DNA of 64,000 bases from Arbacia lixula (GCA_963669155.1 OZ022594.1:3047750-3111749); one strand, 5' to 3'; shown: positions 45,437-57,247, numbered from the stretch's first letter. Made by a program: numbers and translations. Notes: generated from the sequence alone by a model not told the origin.

Positions 45437-45688
45437 TCTTTGAACATGAAGTTCGAAATGGTTAGTATCCAATCGCGACTGGCCTTTTCATGTTACTCTA
45501 GTGTGTGTCTGTTTTTTGCCGTTTTAATCGTAAATGAGGTGGAATCTTACCGCTTGTTTTTTAGACTTTCACGGCTGTTGGGTAGGCGGACAGCGCGGAA
45601 AGCTCATCCACCTCTAACCACGAAACGCAAACTGAATGTTACATTTTGGTTCAGGCGAGTGAATTTGTGGGGTGATCGCAATTCCTGA
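45437..45688 (+). CDS. Candidate small secreted (prepropeptide-like) protein
   Basis: About 83 codons with three possible ATGs. The N-terminus looks like a signal peptide (VCLFFAVLIVNEVES, cleavage likely after ES). Next comes YRLFFRLSRLLGRR, where GRR would act as amidation glycine plus dibasic cleavage site. The rest is basic (TTKRK, FWFRR) and ends DRNS. I do not recognise a peptide family. It overlaps a CpG-rich stretch that may instead be a promoter with an exon on the other strand (GTAAGA donor on the - strand near 45550). Chance occurrence is possible. Confidence 0.25.
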   Translation, partial: SLNMKFEMVSIQSRLAFSCYSSVCLFFAVLIVNEVESYRLFFRLSRLLGRRTARKAHPPLTTKRKLNVTFWFRRVNLWGDRNS

Positions 45689-45689
45689 G

Positions 45690-45860
45690 GGAGAGGTAAT
45701 GTGCCTTAATGCGTGAGCAGAGCGAGGTCTACGTACTTTGGACTAACGCGGAACCGGCAGAGCGGTGTGACGTCAGCACTTGTGTACGTTCAATGCTATT
45801 GGCTGATTGGCTGGCTACGAGGCTGCGTTCTCCAGCCGGGCCGGGAGCGATTTTTTGTTC
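45690..45860. promoter_or_regulatory. CpG-rich candidate promoter with CRE and paired CCAAT boxes
   Basis: TGACGTCA at about 45768 and ATTGGCTGATTGGCTG at about 45799 (two inverted CCAAT boxes), in a stretch with many CpGs inside CpG-poor surroundings. The combination is typical of animal promoters. Direction is unclear; the CCAAT orientation favours - strand transcription. Confidence 0.4.
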
Positions 45861-48800
45861 ATACTTGTAACAGCAAATACTACCAAAGGAAATGTACGCA
45901 TATGTTCACTGTGAACGTAAATAATATGATAATAGTAGTCTTTAAACTCAGACTCTCATTTTAAAGTTCGAAAAAGTTGCCCGTTTTGACCATTGCCGCT
46001 TTGCTTTGTATTCGATGATGTGTAGTTTCATGATTCAGACTGTGAGCCGAGCTGAGGTCATGGTGGTCATCTACAAAGTACGTAATAAAACTACACAAAA
46101 CGTGAATGGTACACTGCTCAACTTGAAGGCGTAAACAAGCTACTTTCTTCGAACTGTACAAAAAAAATTCTTCGAACTGTTAAGTCAGTGTCTGTGCTTG
46201 AAGACTACTAATCCATCGTGTATGATCTCCATTCACAGTGTACAATGCGTGGATTTCCTAAGGAAAGTCAACGTGCATGCGCACATGGAGTATTTGCTCC
46301 TGCGGTCCAGGGATGTATTCGGTCCGGCGCATCCATGGGCAGAAGCCAATTTGCACACGAAACTACCGAACCACGGGCCACGTCACGCTTGCGAAAACTC
46401 CTCATTATGTTCGGTTTTACAGGCTTTTCAGTATTTTAGCATTCTGTCGTCACATGATCACTAATTCAGTATGTGTGGCATGATGCATTGTGCTGCTAAA
46501 GCACTTCAGCGGTAGACCCTGGGACAAGCATAACCGTATCAACGATGGTTGGGCGTCTGCATCCAATCCGTATGCAAAGAGGTGACATGGATGAACGCCT
46601 GCTCTCAATAGTCATGACACAATGGTGATGGCGTTCAAAGTACACATATTACACGATACAGCGTGGGTAAAAAAATGTCCCATATCCTAAAAGTTGTCTT
46701 GTTTAAAGTATTAATATCCATTAACGAGCCTTCAATTAATATTTCCGCACTAACGTTATTCGGATCCTTGCATGCATGACAGAAAGCCGGCAAATCTTAA
46801 GGAGACTGCAACATCTTACCTGCGCCAAGTGGCTGGATGAAGAATACCACAAAGTGTGAAATCATGTATTTGTTATTCATTCGTCTTTATTTCATTTAGC
46901 ACGAAACAACATATACACATAAAGAGGTTACATAAACCCAGGACAAGGGCTTACAGCGAAATAAATTCTGTCATCTGCAGGGAAATGATGATATCACAAA
47001 AAAGCAACATAAGGTACAATACACACGAGTGAAAAGCGATTCATAACCATAATCATGCCAAATCAATTGTTTATACAAATATTAAATGTGTATCTAGTAT
47101 GAAATATCTAATCCTTAGAAGTTAAAATATAAAATGAATACCTATTCACTATACATCATGCAAAATCAGATTACTCTGTCCAAACGTGACCGAAAGAGGC
47201 GTTACACATGCGTATGTGGTGTCCAGATAATACAATTTGGATAGAGTTAACAGTGACTACACAATTTGAGAAGTAATTACAATAAACATAATATGTAATG
47301 CCGTCAGTATCCCATCAATAACCCATTTAAGACATTCATTCTGCACTATTCAGTGCGTTGCGCTATTCTAAAAGAGTGAAGCGCTTATAAAGGTACAGTA
47401 TATATTATAGATTACATTATATTATAGATACACTTAAATATAAAAGTATTACATGTTTACAATACTGTCTCTGAGTGTACATGACAGGTCAAATTAATGA
47501 CTTTGAACTGTCAATCAAATGTGCAAGTAATTGTTGTGTTTCCACACTGGTTCGGAACGGCTATAGAATATGACGTATGCACCAAACAAGACGCTTTGGT
47601 GTTTTCACACAGAAAGACACAATCACAATCATACATCCCCCCCCCCCACACACACACACTCTCTCTCTATCTCTCTCTCACGCACGCACACACACACATA
47701 CACACACATAATACACATTGTCTCATAATGCAGTAATAACATTTCCCAATTTCTGTTTGACATTGAGTTTTTATGAAGATTCGTCAATGTTAATTAAACA
47801 ATTACCTTATAATTTTCCCCATAACATATTAATTAACTCCATCACCATCACCACTATTATCACTATAATCATCGTCATATTCATCATCATCACCATCATT
47901 ATTATTAAGTAACTTGATCCAATGTGCTTTCTCATAAACGAAGGTACAAGAACAATGAAAAGAAATGTTGTTGCTGTAGGTTTACAGTGACAATTTATAT
48001 CAAAAATCTGGGGGATGGGGGGGGGGGGGTTCTTGGTGGACTTCCCTTCAAATGGTTACAAAAAAGTTATAAATGTTGAACCCTCTTTGAGTAGTACTAG
48101 AATTACATGTACGGTTCCTTTGCAGTTTGTGTATGTGTCGTTCTGTACACATAAGTCATAAATTGTTTTAAATGTGTTGTATCCTTCAGCCAGCTCCTCG
48201 GCAAATGGGATTTTGCAGTCTTCTTCAGCCTGTTGTTCAGTCATGCAAGCAAAGATCCAAATGAAAATCGTACCGGAATAAGACAACTTTAAACACATTT
48301 AGATCTTTAATCTTTAATCTTTAGATTAAAGACATTCTTTACTCACTCTGTAGAAAAAATCAATATATTCCATATGCAACATCAATAGAGCAAAGTAGAT
48401 CAGGCATTGAAGTAAAATGGGAAAAGGCGGGGGGGGGGGGGGGCATAGTAAGCTTCTCGCACAGATACCCATCTCATTTCATGTTGTTGTTGGTTGTTGT
48501 TTTGTTTTTGTTTTTTTGCTTACAGTGGTAAATTTTGTATGCCCGCGCACTCTCTACGTTGACGCGGACTGTGTTCAAGCAAGGATGTTTATGCACATTG
48601 AGTACCATCAACCGTTTAATTAATGCATATTCATTGTACCCTCCTTCTAGTCACACAAGAATGCTTTACAAAGATTTTCTCTTTGATGTTCAATGCCGCC
48701 GATTCTCTGGATGATTTTTGCCTGGTTTTGATGTATCAACAAAATCGGATGCGCAGAAGAATTTGGGGAAATATCCTCACCCCATATGCTTGCGCAGTTA

Positions 48801-49085
48801 TGATATCTAATACCTACGATGCATCTATAAAAATTCAATCGAGGAAAATTGTTACAATGTGGCAAAACGGCTCTAAACATGCTAAACGTGGTATCAAGTT
48901 GGCTTAGAAAAGTCTTGATTTCACACTCTTCCGCATCATATTCTATAAAAAAAAAAATCCTGGAAACGTTATATTGAGAAATTTTCCTTTCAGACAAGTA
49001 ACATGAAAAACGTGTCCAACTGCGCGAAAGGTAGGATTTTCATCTCAAAAAGGATCCAACTTCGTGTTCGCCTGTTCTCAATAAC

Positions 49086-49395
49086 TGTTAGGAACATGAA
49101 CCTTCCCCTAACGCGCATAGACATTTTAGAGACAGTTTCGTAGCATAGAGTGTATTTAACGTGTTTTTGGTATTTGTGTTAAAAGCAGCGATTCCTGCTT
49201 ATGTGTGCGTAATTAGCCTGCTTAGCACAGTTAGCTGTTATTGTTTTTGTGACCTTACATTTCGCGCCTCTCTCTCTGACTTCGCGCGCGCGCCGGTATG
49301 CATGCGCGCGGTCAGTGACCGCGACTCACTATAAGTAGTGACTGATTTTGGCGGTAAGATCAGAGTTTAGCCAGATTTCTCAGGGAAAGGATCCA
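49086..49395 (+). repeat. BEL/Pao LTR relic, left part
   Basis: Begins TGTTAGGAACATGAACC and follows the LTRs at 11403 and 17776 (reverse orientation) with scattered differences, up to GGATCCA. There the LTR is cut by the 49396-54019 transposon; the rest resumes at 54020. No internal BEL sequence adjoins it, so it is a solo or truncated LTR. Confidence 0.92.
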
Positions 49396-49469
49396 TAGTT
49401 AGGCAGTTAACCACAACAATTGTGCACTTGATGACTAAAGCATGAAATTTTCACCATATCATCTTTGTG

Positions 49470-50395
49470 ACTCAAGCTTTCATTTAAGCTATGGAAGCAC
49501 TTTGGACTTGACCTTTGGTGACCTCTGGTGACCTTGAAAGGTCATTGACGTCAAAATCATGCTTTTTTCACTTTGGCACAAGCTAACTTCATTAAAATTA
49601 TATATTTCTTTGGTATATGTCATCGTTATGACCTAAGCTTCGATTTAAGCTATGGAAGCACTTTGTACTTGACCTCTGGTGACCTCTGGTGACCTTGAAA
49701 GGTCATTGACGTCAAAATCATGTTTTTTCACTTTGGCACATGGTAACTTCATTAAAATTATATATTTCTTTGGTATATGTCATCGTTATGACCGAAGCTT
49801 CGATTAAAGCTATGGAAGCACTTTGTACTTGACCTCTGGTGACCTCTGGTGACCTTGAAAGGTCATTGACGTCAAAATCATGTTTTTTCACTTTGGCACA
49901 AGGTAACTTCATTAAAATTATATATTTCTTTGCTATATGTCATCGTTATGACCTAAGCTTCGATTAAAGCTATGGAAGCACTTTGTACTTGACCTCTGGT
50001 GACCTCTGGTAACTTCTGGTGACCTTGAAAGGTCATTGACGTCATTTTCTTTCAATTTAGCACCAGCTAACATCATGAAAATTGTGTATTTTGGGGTAAA
50101 TGTCATCGTTATGACCTAAGCTTCGATTTAAGCTATGGAAGCACTTTGTACTTGACCTCTCGTGACCTCCTGTGACCTTCAATCTTCATTGACGTCAAAA
50201 TCGTGCTTTTTTCAATTTAGCACCTGCTACCTTCATGAAAATGGTGTGTTTCTTTGGTAAATGTCACTGTTATGACCTAAGCTTCTAGTGACCTTGAAAG
50301 GTCATTGATGTCAAAATCATGTTTTTTTTCAATTTAGCACCTGTTAACGTCATCAAAATTGTATATTTCTTAGGTATATGTCAATTTATTTTGTT
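49470..50395. repeat. Left array: about six units with TGACCT, CRE and everted repeats
   Basis: Units near 49499, 49670, 49828, 49988, 50153 and 50285. The typical core is TGACCTCTGGTGACCT, then TGACCTTGAAAGGTCA, then TTGACGTCAA. This gives direct AGGTCA half-sites spaced by 4, an everted pair spaced by 4 and a perfect TGACGTCA. Units 5 and 6 are diverged. Confidence 0.92.
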
Positions 50396-51369
50396 ATGAA
50401 GATGTTTTGATAACCGTAAAACTCCAAGGAATGAAAATATTTGATCTCCTATGACCCTGAGACAATTTTCCTCAAAATGTGTGTTTTTTACATTTTGACA
50501 CATTCAACTTCATAATATGAGTGTGTTTCATGTGCAAATGTGCACTCTTCTTCATTTAAAAAATTTAAGGTACCCCAAATGCATATGTGTTCATTCCGAG
50601 GAATTAAATACAGTGTACGCCTAATCTTTGCCGAACTTGAGAGACCTCAAAAGCCCCATTTCACACCTTTGCCATGTGACCCTTTACATAAACCTTGAGT
50701 TTCTTTAGTAACATATGCACTTTATCTCAGAAAGCTCACTTTCCTCTCAAGTAAATTGGTTTAGAGGATATTTTTCAGATGAGTGACATCATTTATTTGC
50801 CATTTGGTGACCTTGAGAGGTTATTGATCATAATATTGAAATAATTTGTTTTTCCCTCGCAAACGCTGATTCTAATATGATGTGCATTTTCCAGAAAACA
50901 TGCGCCTTTCTTTGAAATTCCAGATTGATTTCAAGCAATATGTTTCTGTGGTATACTGAATACAAAATGCATTTAACATTTGGCACCCTTGTAAGGTAAT
51001 TTACTTGAAATAAACACTTTTTCCCTTTCAATTGGTGTATTATCTTCATACAAATCTATCTGGAATCAACATCTATTTTCTTTCCATCACATGCTACATT
51101 GTAATGTACTGTGACTTAACCTTGATCGTTATCTCTCAATCTGAATTAACAGTGCTATCCAGATTCAATGCTCTACCTCTGCTTCATGATTCCACAGATG
51201 TCCTGCTTTGTAATTGTATCGAGCCTGTAGAAAACCATACTTTTAGGCCTTCATTTGCTCACCCTTCTTTTCTGCTGCTACTGTATCCACACGACCAGAG
51301 AATAAAGACTATTATTTATACGACTACATGTATATATTACCGGACTAAATGACATATTATCAAGGAAGA

Positions 51370-52240
51370 GATAGATTCTTGACATCACAGGTGCTCTTCA
51401 GAAAGGTTGTGACCATGATGGTGTTGCCACAAACTTAGTTAGAATAGCAAACATTGTAAAGAGATCGCCAGTCATTTCAAATTGAGCGCAGTGGCTGAGA
51501 ATTGAAAATGTTCTCTTCACAAAAGAAGCTGTTGAAAATATAGATTTTTAACATCAATTAACTTGTCTCATGGAACTAATATCTAGCTGAACCATGGATT
51601 TACAGGCTGTACCAGACCAGGGCGTGATTTATGACGAGCTGGAAGCTGTATAGGGAGATCACCAAAAGCACAAGACTTGTGTTTCATGGTCCACCTCCCA
51701 TGATGACGTGAGGCAATCAAAAATTCTAACATAAATTTTTACCTTATTACCTCGTAATCTTGCATGATATTAACTCTGCTGCTCAGAATTGCTGCAGACT
51801 TTTAGGTCACCAGCCCATCAAATTAGCCAGGAAAGCTGCCGCAATGAGCAGCAACTAATAACTGAAGAGATGGGAAACTCTTTCCTTGAAGAGATCAATG
51901 ATCTTCTGATACCTCACTCATGGATGCATCCATTGCACGCTTGGTTAGCAGAGGTCCAGATCCTGAATCGAGGAGTTGCAAAGGCCTTTCGGGACTATGT
52001 CGATGATGTCTTTCTACAATATGTGAAGTTTTAAATTTGAGACTTTTGATATCGTGTTGGATGTTTACATCGATGTCATTCTGGAAAGGACAAGCTGACA
52101 TAAGCATGATAAGAGATAAAGTGGTGTGTTGGTGCATCTCACCACTGCGATAAAAAGACTTGGAAAGACTTCTTGCGTGTTCATGAAAGCAAATCTGAAC
52201 TATTCGATTTCCGCTCCCTGAGCTCCCAAGCACAATATGC
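51370..52240 (+). pseudogene. Coding-like remnants in the transposon centre
   Basis: Short pieces in different frames look protein-derived: DITGALQKGCDHDGVATNLV and IANIVKRSPV near 51379-51480, LLGHQPIKLARKAA near 51800, and CDKKTWKDFLRVHESKSELF near 52140-52200. They are separated by stops, so no gene survives. The last piece recalls a repeat-encoded protein family common in marine invertebrate genomes, but I cannot name it with certainty. Confidence 0.35.
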
Positions 52241-53029
52241 CTCTGAACGTACCCTTCCACATGATTGAAAATATCAGTCAAAAGTTGGATAAACTGAGAG
52301 CTATGAATACAGATTTTGACAGTGTTGTTCCACTTCAAATGGGTCATAGCAAGGGTATATCTTGCCCTTTTTGGTGCTTCAAGGAGAGAAAATATACATG
52401 CACATGATTTTAATTGACTCATTTCTAATTATTTAGCATTTATCAGGCTTTTTACTCATCATCCTAATACCTGCTTGGTAAACATTGATAATGTCGATGA
52501 CCATGTCAATATCCATTTACAAAATCCTGAAGTAAGGAAGGGTTGGGGGTTTGTACCTTTTGCCACACACAACCCCTCACCCCACCCACCCCAAAAATAA
52601 TTCTTATTAGTAAACTGAATTATACCTAAAGTGATAGTATCCAGTATAAAGTATTGCTACGTAGCTAACTATTGTAAATGCTGTGAAGTGGGGTGTAAAT
52701 GGCTACCTATTTGATTCACTGACAACCCTAAATACCAAGTCCATTTCAGAAATACAGTAATACGTTATATATTGATTAACATAGATAAATATATGTGCCT
52801 CTTTCATTGCATGAGACTAACATTCCCAGATATCCCGATTAGGGGCAGGGCTACATGATAGGGTACTTCCTACCCCTTTACTTTGACACAAACAACTCTA
52901 CAGAAATCTTTGTTCATTCTAGAAAGGGAAATTTATTAAAGTTGTGCACAATAAATGTGACATATGGGCATGCAAACCGACTAAGTGGTCAGTAGTGTCG
53001 CTTTACCCATGGATAGTAAGCAAAATGGG

Positions 53030-53960
53030 GCCTTAAAAATGATTTTGACGTCCATGACCTTTCAAGGTCACCAGAGGTCACCAGAGGTCAAATAAAAAGT
53101 GCTTCCATAGCTTAAATCGAAGCTTAGGTCATAACGATGACAGTTAGCAAAGAAACATATAATTTTAATCAAGTTAGCTAGTGCTAAATAGGAAAAAACA
53201 TTATTTCGACGCCAATGACCTTTCAAGGTCACCAGAGGTAACCAGAGGCCAACAGAGGTCATGTACAAAGAGCTTTCATAGCTTAAATCGAAGCTTAGGC
53301 CATAATGAGGACATTTACCAAAGAAATATATAATTTTAATCAGGTTAGATAGTGCTGAATAGGGAAAAAAAAGCATGGTTTTGACACAAATGACCTTTAA
53401 AGGTCACCAGAGGTCACCAGAGGTCAAGTACAAAGTGCTTCCATAGCTTAAATCGAAACTTAGGTCATAACGATGACACAAAGACATATATAATTTTAAT
53501 GAAGTTAGCTAGTGCTGAATTGGAAAAAACGTGATTTTGACGCAAATGACCTTTCAAGGTCACCAGAGGTCACCAGAGGTCAAGTCCAAAGTTCTTCCAT
53601 AGCTTAAATCAAAGATTCGGTCATAATGATGACATTTACCAAAGTAATATATAATTTTAATCAAGTTAGCTAGTGCTAAATAGGAAAAAAAGCAGGATTT
53701 TGACACAAATGACCTTTAAAGGTCACCAGAGGTCAAGTACAAAATGCTTCCATAGCTTAAATCAAAGCTTAGGTCATAACGATGACATTTAGCAAATAAA
53801 TATATAATTTTAATGAAGTTAGCTAGTGCTGAATTGGAAAAAACATGATTTTGACGCCAATGACCTTTCAAGGTCACCAGAGGTCACCAGAGGTCAAGTC
53901 CAAAGTGCTTCCATAGCTTAAATCGAAGCTTAGATCATAACGATGATGTGGTGAAAATTT
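53030..53960. repeat. Right array: about six inverted units with DR4 and extended half-sites
   Basis: Units near 53040, 53208, 53382, 53539, 53700 and 53853. The typical core is TGACCTTTCAAGGTCA followed by CCAGAGGTCACCAGAGGTCA, i.e. three AGGTCA half-sites in tandem with 4-bp spacers plus an everted partner. TCAAGGTCA matches the extended monomer site of SF-1/ERR-type receptors. The CRE of the left arm is mostly lost here (TTGACGCCAA, TTGACACAAA). Confidence 0.92.
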
Positions 53961-54019
53961 CATGCTTTAGTCATTAAGTGCACAATCCGGCCAATATTTT
54001 GAGCTTAACCGCCCCACTA

Positions 54020-54183
54020 CCACGGCAGTAGGGGTCAGAGAGAGAGACGGAACTTGGACTTAGCATACTTCTGGAAGTTTAGCTGTATGTTCGGCTCGGG
54101 AGCCCAGGTGTATTGAAGTCGTGAAAGTGTAACCAGTCAGCTTAGCTGGGAGTTAAATAGGAAAGAAAAACCCGCAATAATCG
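54020..54183 (+). repeat. BEL/Pao LTR relic, right part
   Basis: Continues the LTR from CCACGGCAG through TCTGGAAGTTTAGCTG to CCCGCAATAATCG. LTR similarity stops at about 54183, where GTATGTAAGC begins, so the distal LTR part is missing or replaced. Confidence 0.9.
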
Positions 54184-54831
54184 GTATGTAAGCATTTTTT
54201 AATCTGTAACTTAACTTAGCTTTTGTGTGTAAACTTAGAGATTTTCTAGCAGCGTGTTTTTGAGACTTAGAGTCTTGTAAGTTAACGTTATGTTAAAGTT
54301 CTGCTGCTGTAATTTATCTTAAGTTTACCTGGCTTTCTAGGATTTAAAGTGTATGTAACCACGGTCGTATGCATCATATTTTTGAGAGCAGCTGCTAGTC
54401 ATGAATATTAATTGGCGGAACCAAATCTTGTTTAAAGGTATGGATATCCATTCGTTTTAAAATCCTCGGTTCAAGACGGAATTACAGACATGTGTGGGCT
54501 TCCGATCGTTCCGCAGAAAACTCAATCTTTAAAAGGACGCCCGCCCGACGGTCGTATCTCGATTCCATCTCTTCGCAGAGTGGTTTTGCGTGTAGTGTCC
54601 CCACCTGGACGCGCTAACTTAACAGTTCCCAACAGTTCCCAACAATAGACCGCTAATGCGGCTCGAATCCTCGGGCGGTAACAAGTTTCCGACAAAGTAC
54701 AAAAGGGACAAAGACACTGGTCGGTAATTACGGGTGACCAACAAGTCCAAGGGTCGCTAATAGGTGCGCATTGAGGGGGGGGGGGGGGGGGGGTGGGTAA
54801 CAATGTCCAGCTTCAAACTAACAACGAGCTA
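54184..54831. other. Interval between LTR relic and Penelope-like relic
   Basis: No gene. Contains AACAGTTCCCAACAGTTCCC at about 54620-54640 and a G homopolymer of about 19 at 54775-54793. It may include the 3' untranslated part of the Penelope-like element. Confidence 0.5.
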
Positions 54832-56456
54832 CTATGGCGTGTCGACCAGTGGTCGGGGAGTGTCATGGCGGCGTATCGTACGAATCCACAAATCGGGGAT
54901 ATCGATCCCGTTGTCTCGATTGAAATCGTTGGGTTTGAGACAAATATTGATGGCTTCCTTTACCATACATGTGTACCAGTGCCGTTCTTGGGAGATGCAC
55001 TGAACCCCATCCCAGTCTGGCTGGTGCTGGTTATCCCAGGCATGTTAATCGACTGCTGAGCTGTAAGTCCGGCGGAGCCTGACATCCCTCTTATGCTCAA
55101 TGATTCTTTCAGATATCGGTCGGGCAGTTTCACCGATGTATGAACGGTCACACCCTTTGCAAGGGATATTGTACACAATTCCGTCCCGTCTGTTTTGAGG
55201 GATTGGATCTTTGGGGCGTGTAAGTTGTTGTAGGAGGGTATCTGATCGAAAAACCGTACGGATGCCATGGCTTTCCAGGCGGCGCCTGAGTTGTGGGGAC
55301 ACTCCATCAACGTAAGGCAAAGACTTGTATTCCTTCTGATCCTTTGGTTCTAGCGCTTTCTTCTTGGTGTTATGTATAAAACGGCATGGGTAACCGTTGA
55401 GACTCAGGGCATTGCGGACACGGATCCGATCTTTGCTTGGTTGTTCTGTCAGAGCGTGATGCTCTGTCAAAAATACACTTCACCAGCCACCACACTTCAC
55501 CGATGTGGGGTGGTGAAAGTCGAACGCAATGTACTGGTCTATATGGGTAGGCTTCCTGTAGAATGAGGTGGAGAGCCTATGGTTATCGTGCCTGTGAACC
55601 AGCGTGTCTAAGAATGCTATCTTCCCTTCACTCTGAACCTCCGACGTAAACTGAATGGATGGTTGGAGGCCATTCATGTGTCTGAGCAGGTTGTCGGTTT
55701 CTGAACTAGAGACAATGATGAACGTATCATCTACGTATCCCTTCCAAAACCCGGGGAATGCCAGAGAGAGGGCATGCGTCCAACGATTCATCTTCAAAAC
55801 TTTCCATGTACAGGTTGGCCACGACAGCCGAGACTGGACTGCCCATGGCCGCCCCTTCAGTATGTGCATAGTATGAACCCTTGTACAGAAAATATGTGGA
55901 TCTGAAAACAAACTCAAGGAGTTTGGTGAGCTGTTCTGGAGACAGTGTGGTATGGGCAGAAAGGTTGCTGTCTAATTGCAGGCACTGCAAGGCAGCACTA
56001 CAAGCACCATCGATCGGTACGTCGGTGAAGAGGGAGACTACATCGAATGACACCATGCTTTCATGTGGACTAATGGTTTGCTCTGCTATAAACTCTGCAA
56101 AAACACTTGGATTGTGGATCGTGTGTTCTGTGGTACCGGTTAGCGGAGAAAGGATCTCTGCTAGATGCTCCTAGAGGTTGTACGCAAACGAGCCTATGCA
56201 TGAAACGATGGGACGGAGTGGGACTGTGGGCTTATGTATCTTGGGTAGCCCATAAATTCTCAGCGGTTGCTTCTGTGTGAGTTCCAACCTTCGGTAGGTT
56301 GGTTCATCCATTGTGTTGTCTTTCTTTAAGTTCAGCAGAGTGCTGGAAAGCTTACGACACAGACGATCTGTGGGATCTTTCTTTAACTCACGGTACGGGC
56401 CAGACTCTAGTAAATCGGATAACTTCTCATGGTATGTGGTAGTGTCAAGAATGACT
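54832..56456 (-). pseudogene. Penelope-like element: reverse transcriptase plus GIY-YIG endonuclease
   Basis: RT-like sequence from about 56456 (RIYGLPKIHKP, then VSFDVVSLFTDVPI as motif A, GAAMGSPVSAVVANLYME as motif B, GYVDDTFIIV as motif C), then a GIY-YIG domain (GIVYNIPCKGC, SYIGETARPISERIIEHK, VKEAINI) ending in TAG at 54832-54834. Breaks: TAG at 56171-56173, a frameshift near 55800, TGA at 55480-55482 and TAA at 55045-55047. The RT-then-GIY-YIG order defines EN-containing Penelope-like elements. The 5' part is missing. A G run at about 54775-54793 lies next to the 3' side. Confidence 0.92.
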
Positions 56457-57234
56457 TAATCAATGTTGATATATATGAAATAGCAGCTACATCATTTCAG
56501 CACTGTATGAAAACAAGAATACATAGGTGTCTCCTTTCATCAACATAGTGAATATTTCCACATTGTTCAGATTTCTTATTACTTCTCATTTGATTACAGC
56601 TTTACTACATGAGTGTGATTGATAAACCTATAGAGTGTGTGAGAGTCTGGGCCTAAGGTACATGTAGTTCTTTGCCATAATTGTGTATTTAATAAAAAAA
56701 AAAATGTGCAAACAAATAACAGTGATACATCATTGGAATCGTGTGTAAAAATAGACAATGAGATTTTTTTTTTATTTTTGCTTTTTATGTGTGTCTAAAG
56801 GGTAACGCTGCATGCGATGTCACAGACGAATACATTCAACCATAGTTCTCATGTGGATGTGCTTGATGTTATTAAGCATCAAAGGAGTTTTTTTCTTTTA
56901 GTTGGAATCTGTTCCTGCCAAGAGTCAGAATGGATAAGGAGGAATCATGAAAAAAAAAATGTTGACTGACAATTCATTAGGATAACATGTTTCGAGTACT
57001 CATCTTTGAGATTACTTAACGGCGATTGTGTTAACTTCTCATTCTTTATTAGACCTTTGAGTAAAAGCAACATATAGTTTTCGACAAAAGCGTATTTATT
57101 TATAGGCAATACGTGGAGTGGAATGCAATTAAAACTAACAAACTGTGCATTGGTTTCATGCATTTAACATCAGTTATTATTACTTTATATTTTTCTAATT
57201 ATATTTATGTAGATTGTGAAAAGGGTATCAACAT

Positions 57235-57247
57235 AACATAACAACAT
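57235..57247. repeat. Target-site duplication of the Tx1/L1-like element, left
   Basis: AACATAACAACAT, repeated exactly at 62611-62623 after the A-rich tail. Confidence 0.92.

Larger units (their letters stand above)
41944..49085. other. Intron-like interval without confident exons
   Basis: Would be intron 2 if 41943 joins 63682. A good acceptor (CGTTTTCCTTTCAG) at 43153-43166 followed by GTAAGC at 43217 could make a 50-nt alternative exon, but its exit phase does not fit the Death-domain exon. Small GT, CA and ATC microsatellites lie near 42565, 47645-47710 and 47838-47910, and C/G runs near 47637 and 48430. Other open frames here look random, except 45437-45688, listed separately. Confidence 0.55.
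49396..54019. mobile_element. 4.6-kb inverted-repeat DNA transposon with nuclear-receptor-site arrays
   Basis: Ends TAGTTAGGCAGTTAA (left) and TTAACCGCCCCACTA (right) are imperfect inverted repeats. They continue inward through GTGCACTTGATGACTAAAGC on the left and its near-complement on the right. CCA is duplicated on both sides (49393-49395, 54020-54022), and the intact LTR has a single CCA there, proving the insertion. Each arm is then an array of about 165-bp units in opposite orientation. The 2.6-kb centre has only decayed coding-like pieces. Superfamily not identified; a 36494-37678 relative shares the ends. Confidence 0.88.

Noticed and set aside
48056..48298. 80-residue - strand frame with a hydrophobic start and four cysteines
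   Set aside because: Could pass as a small secreted protein, but there is no splice or promoter support and no recognisable pattern.
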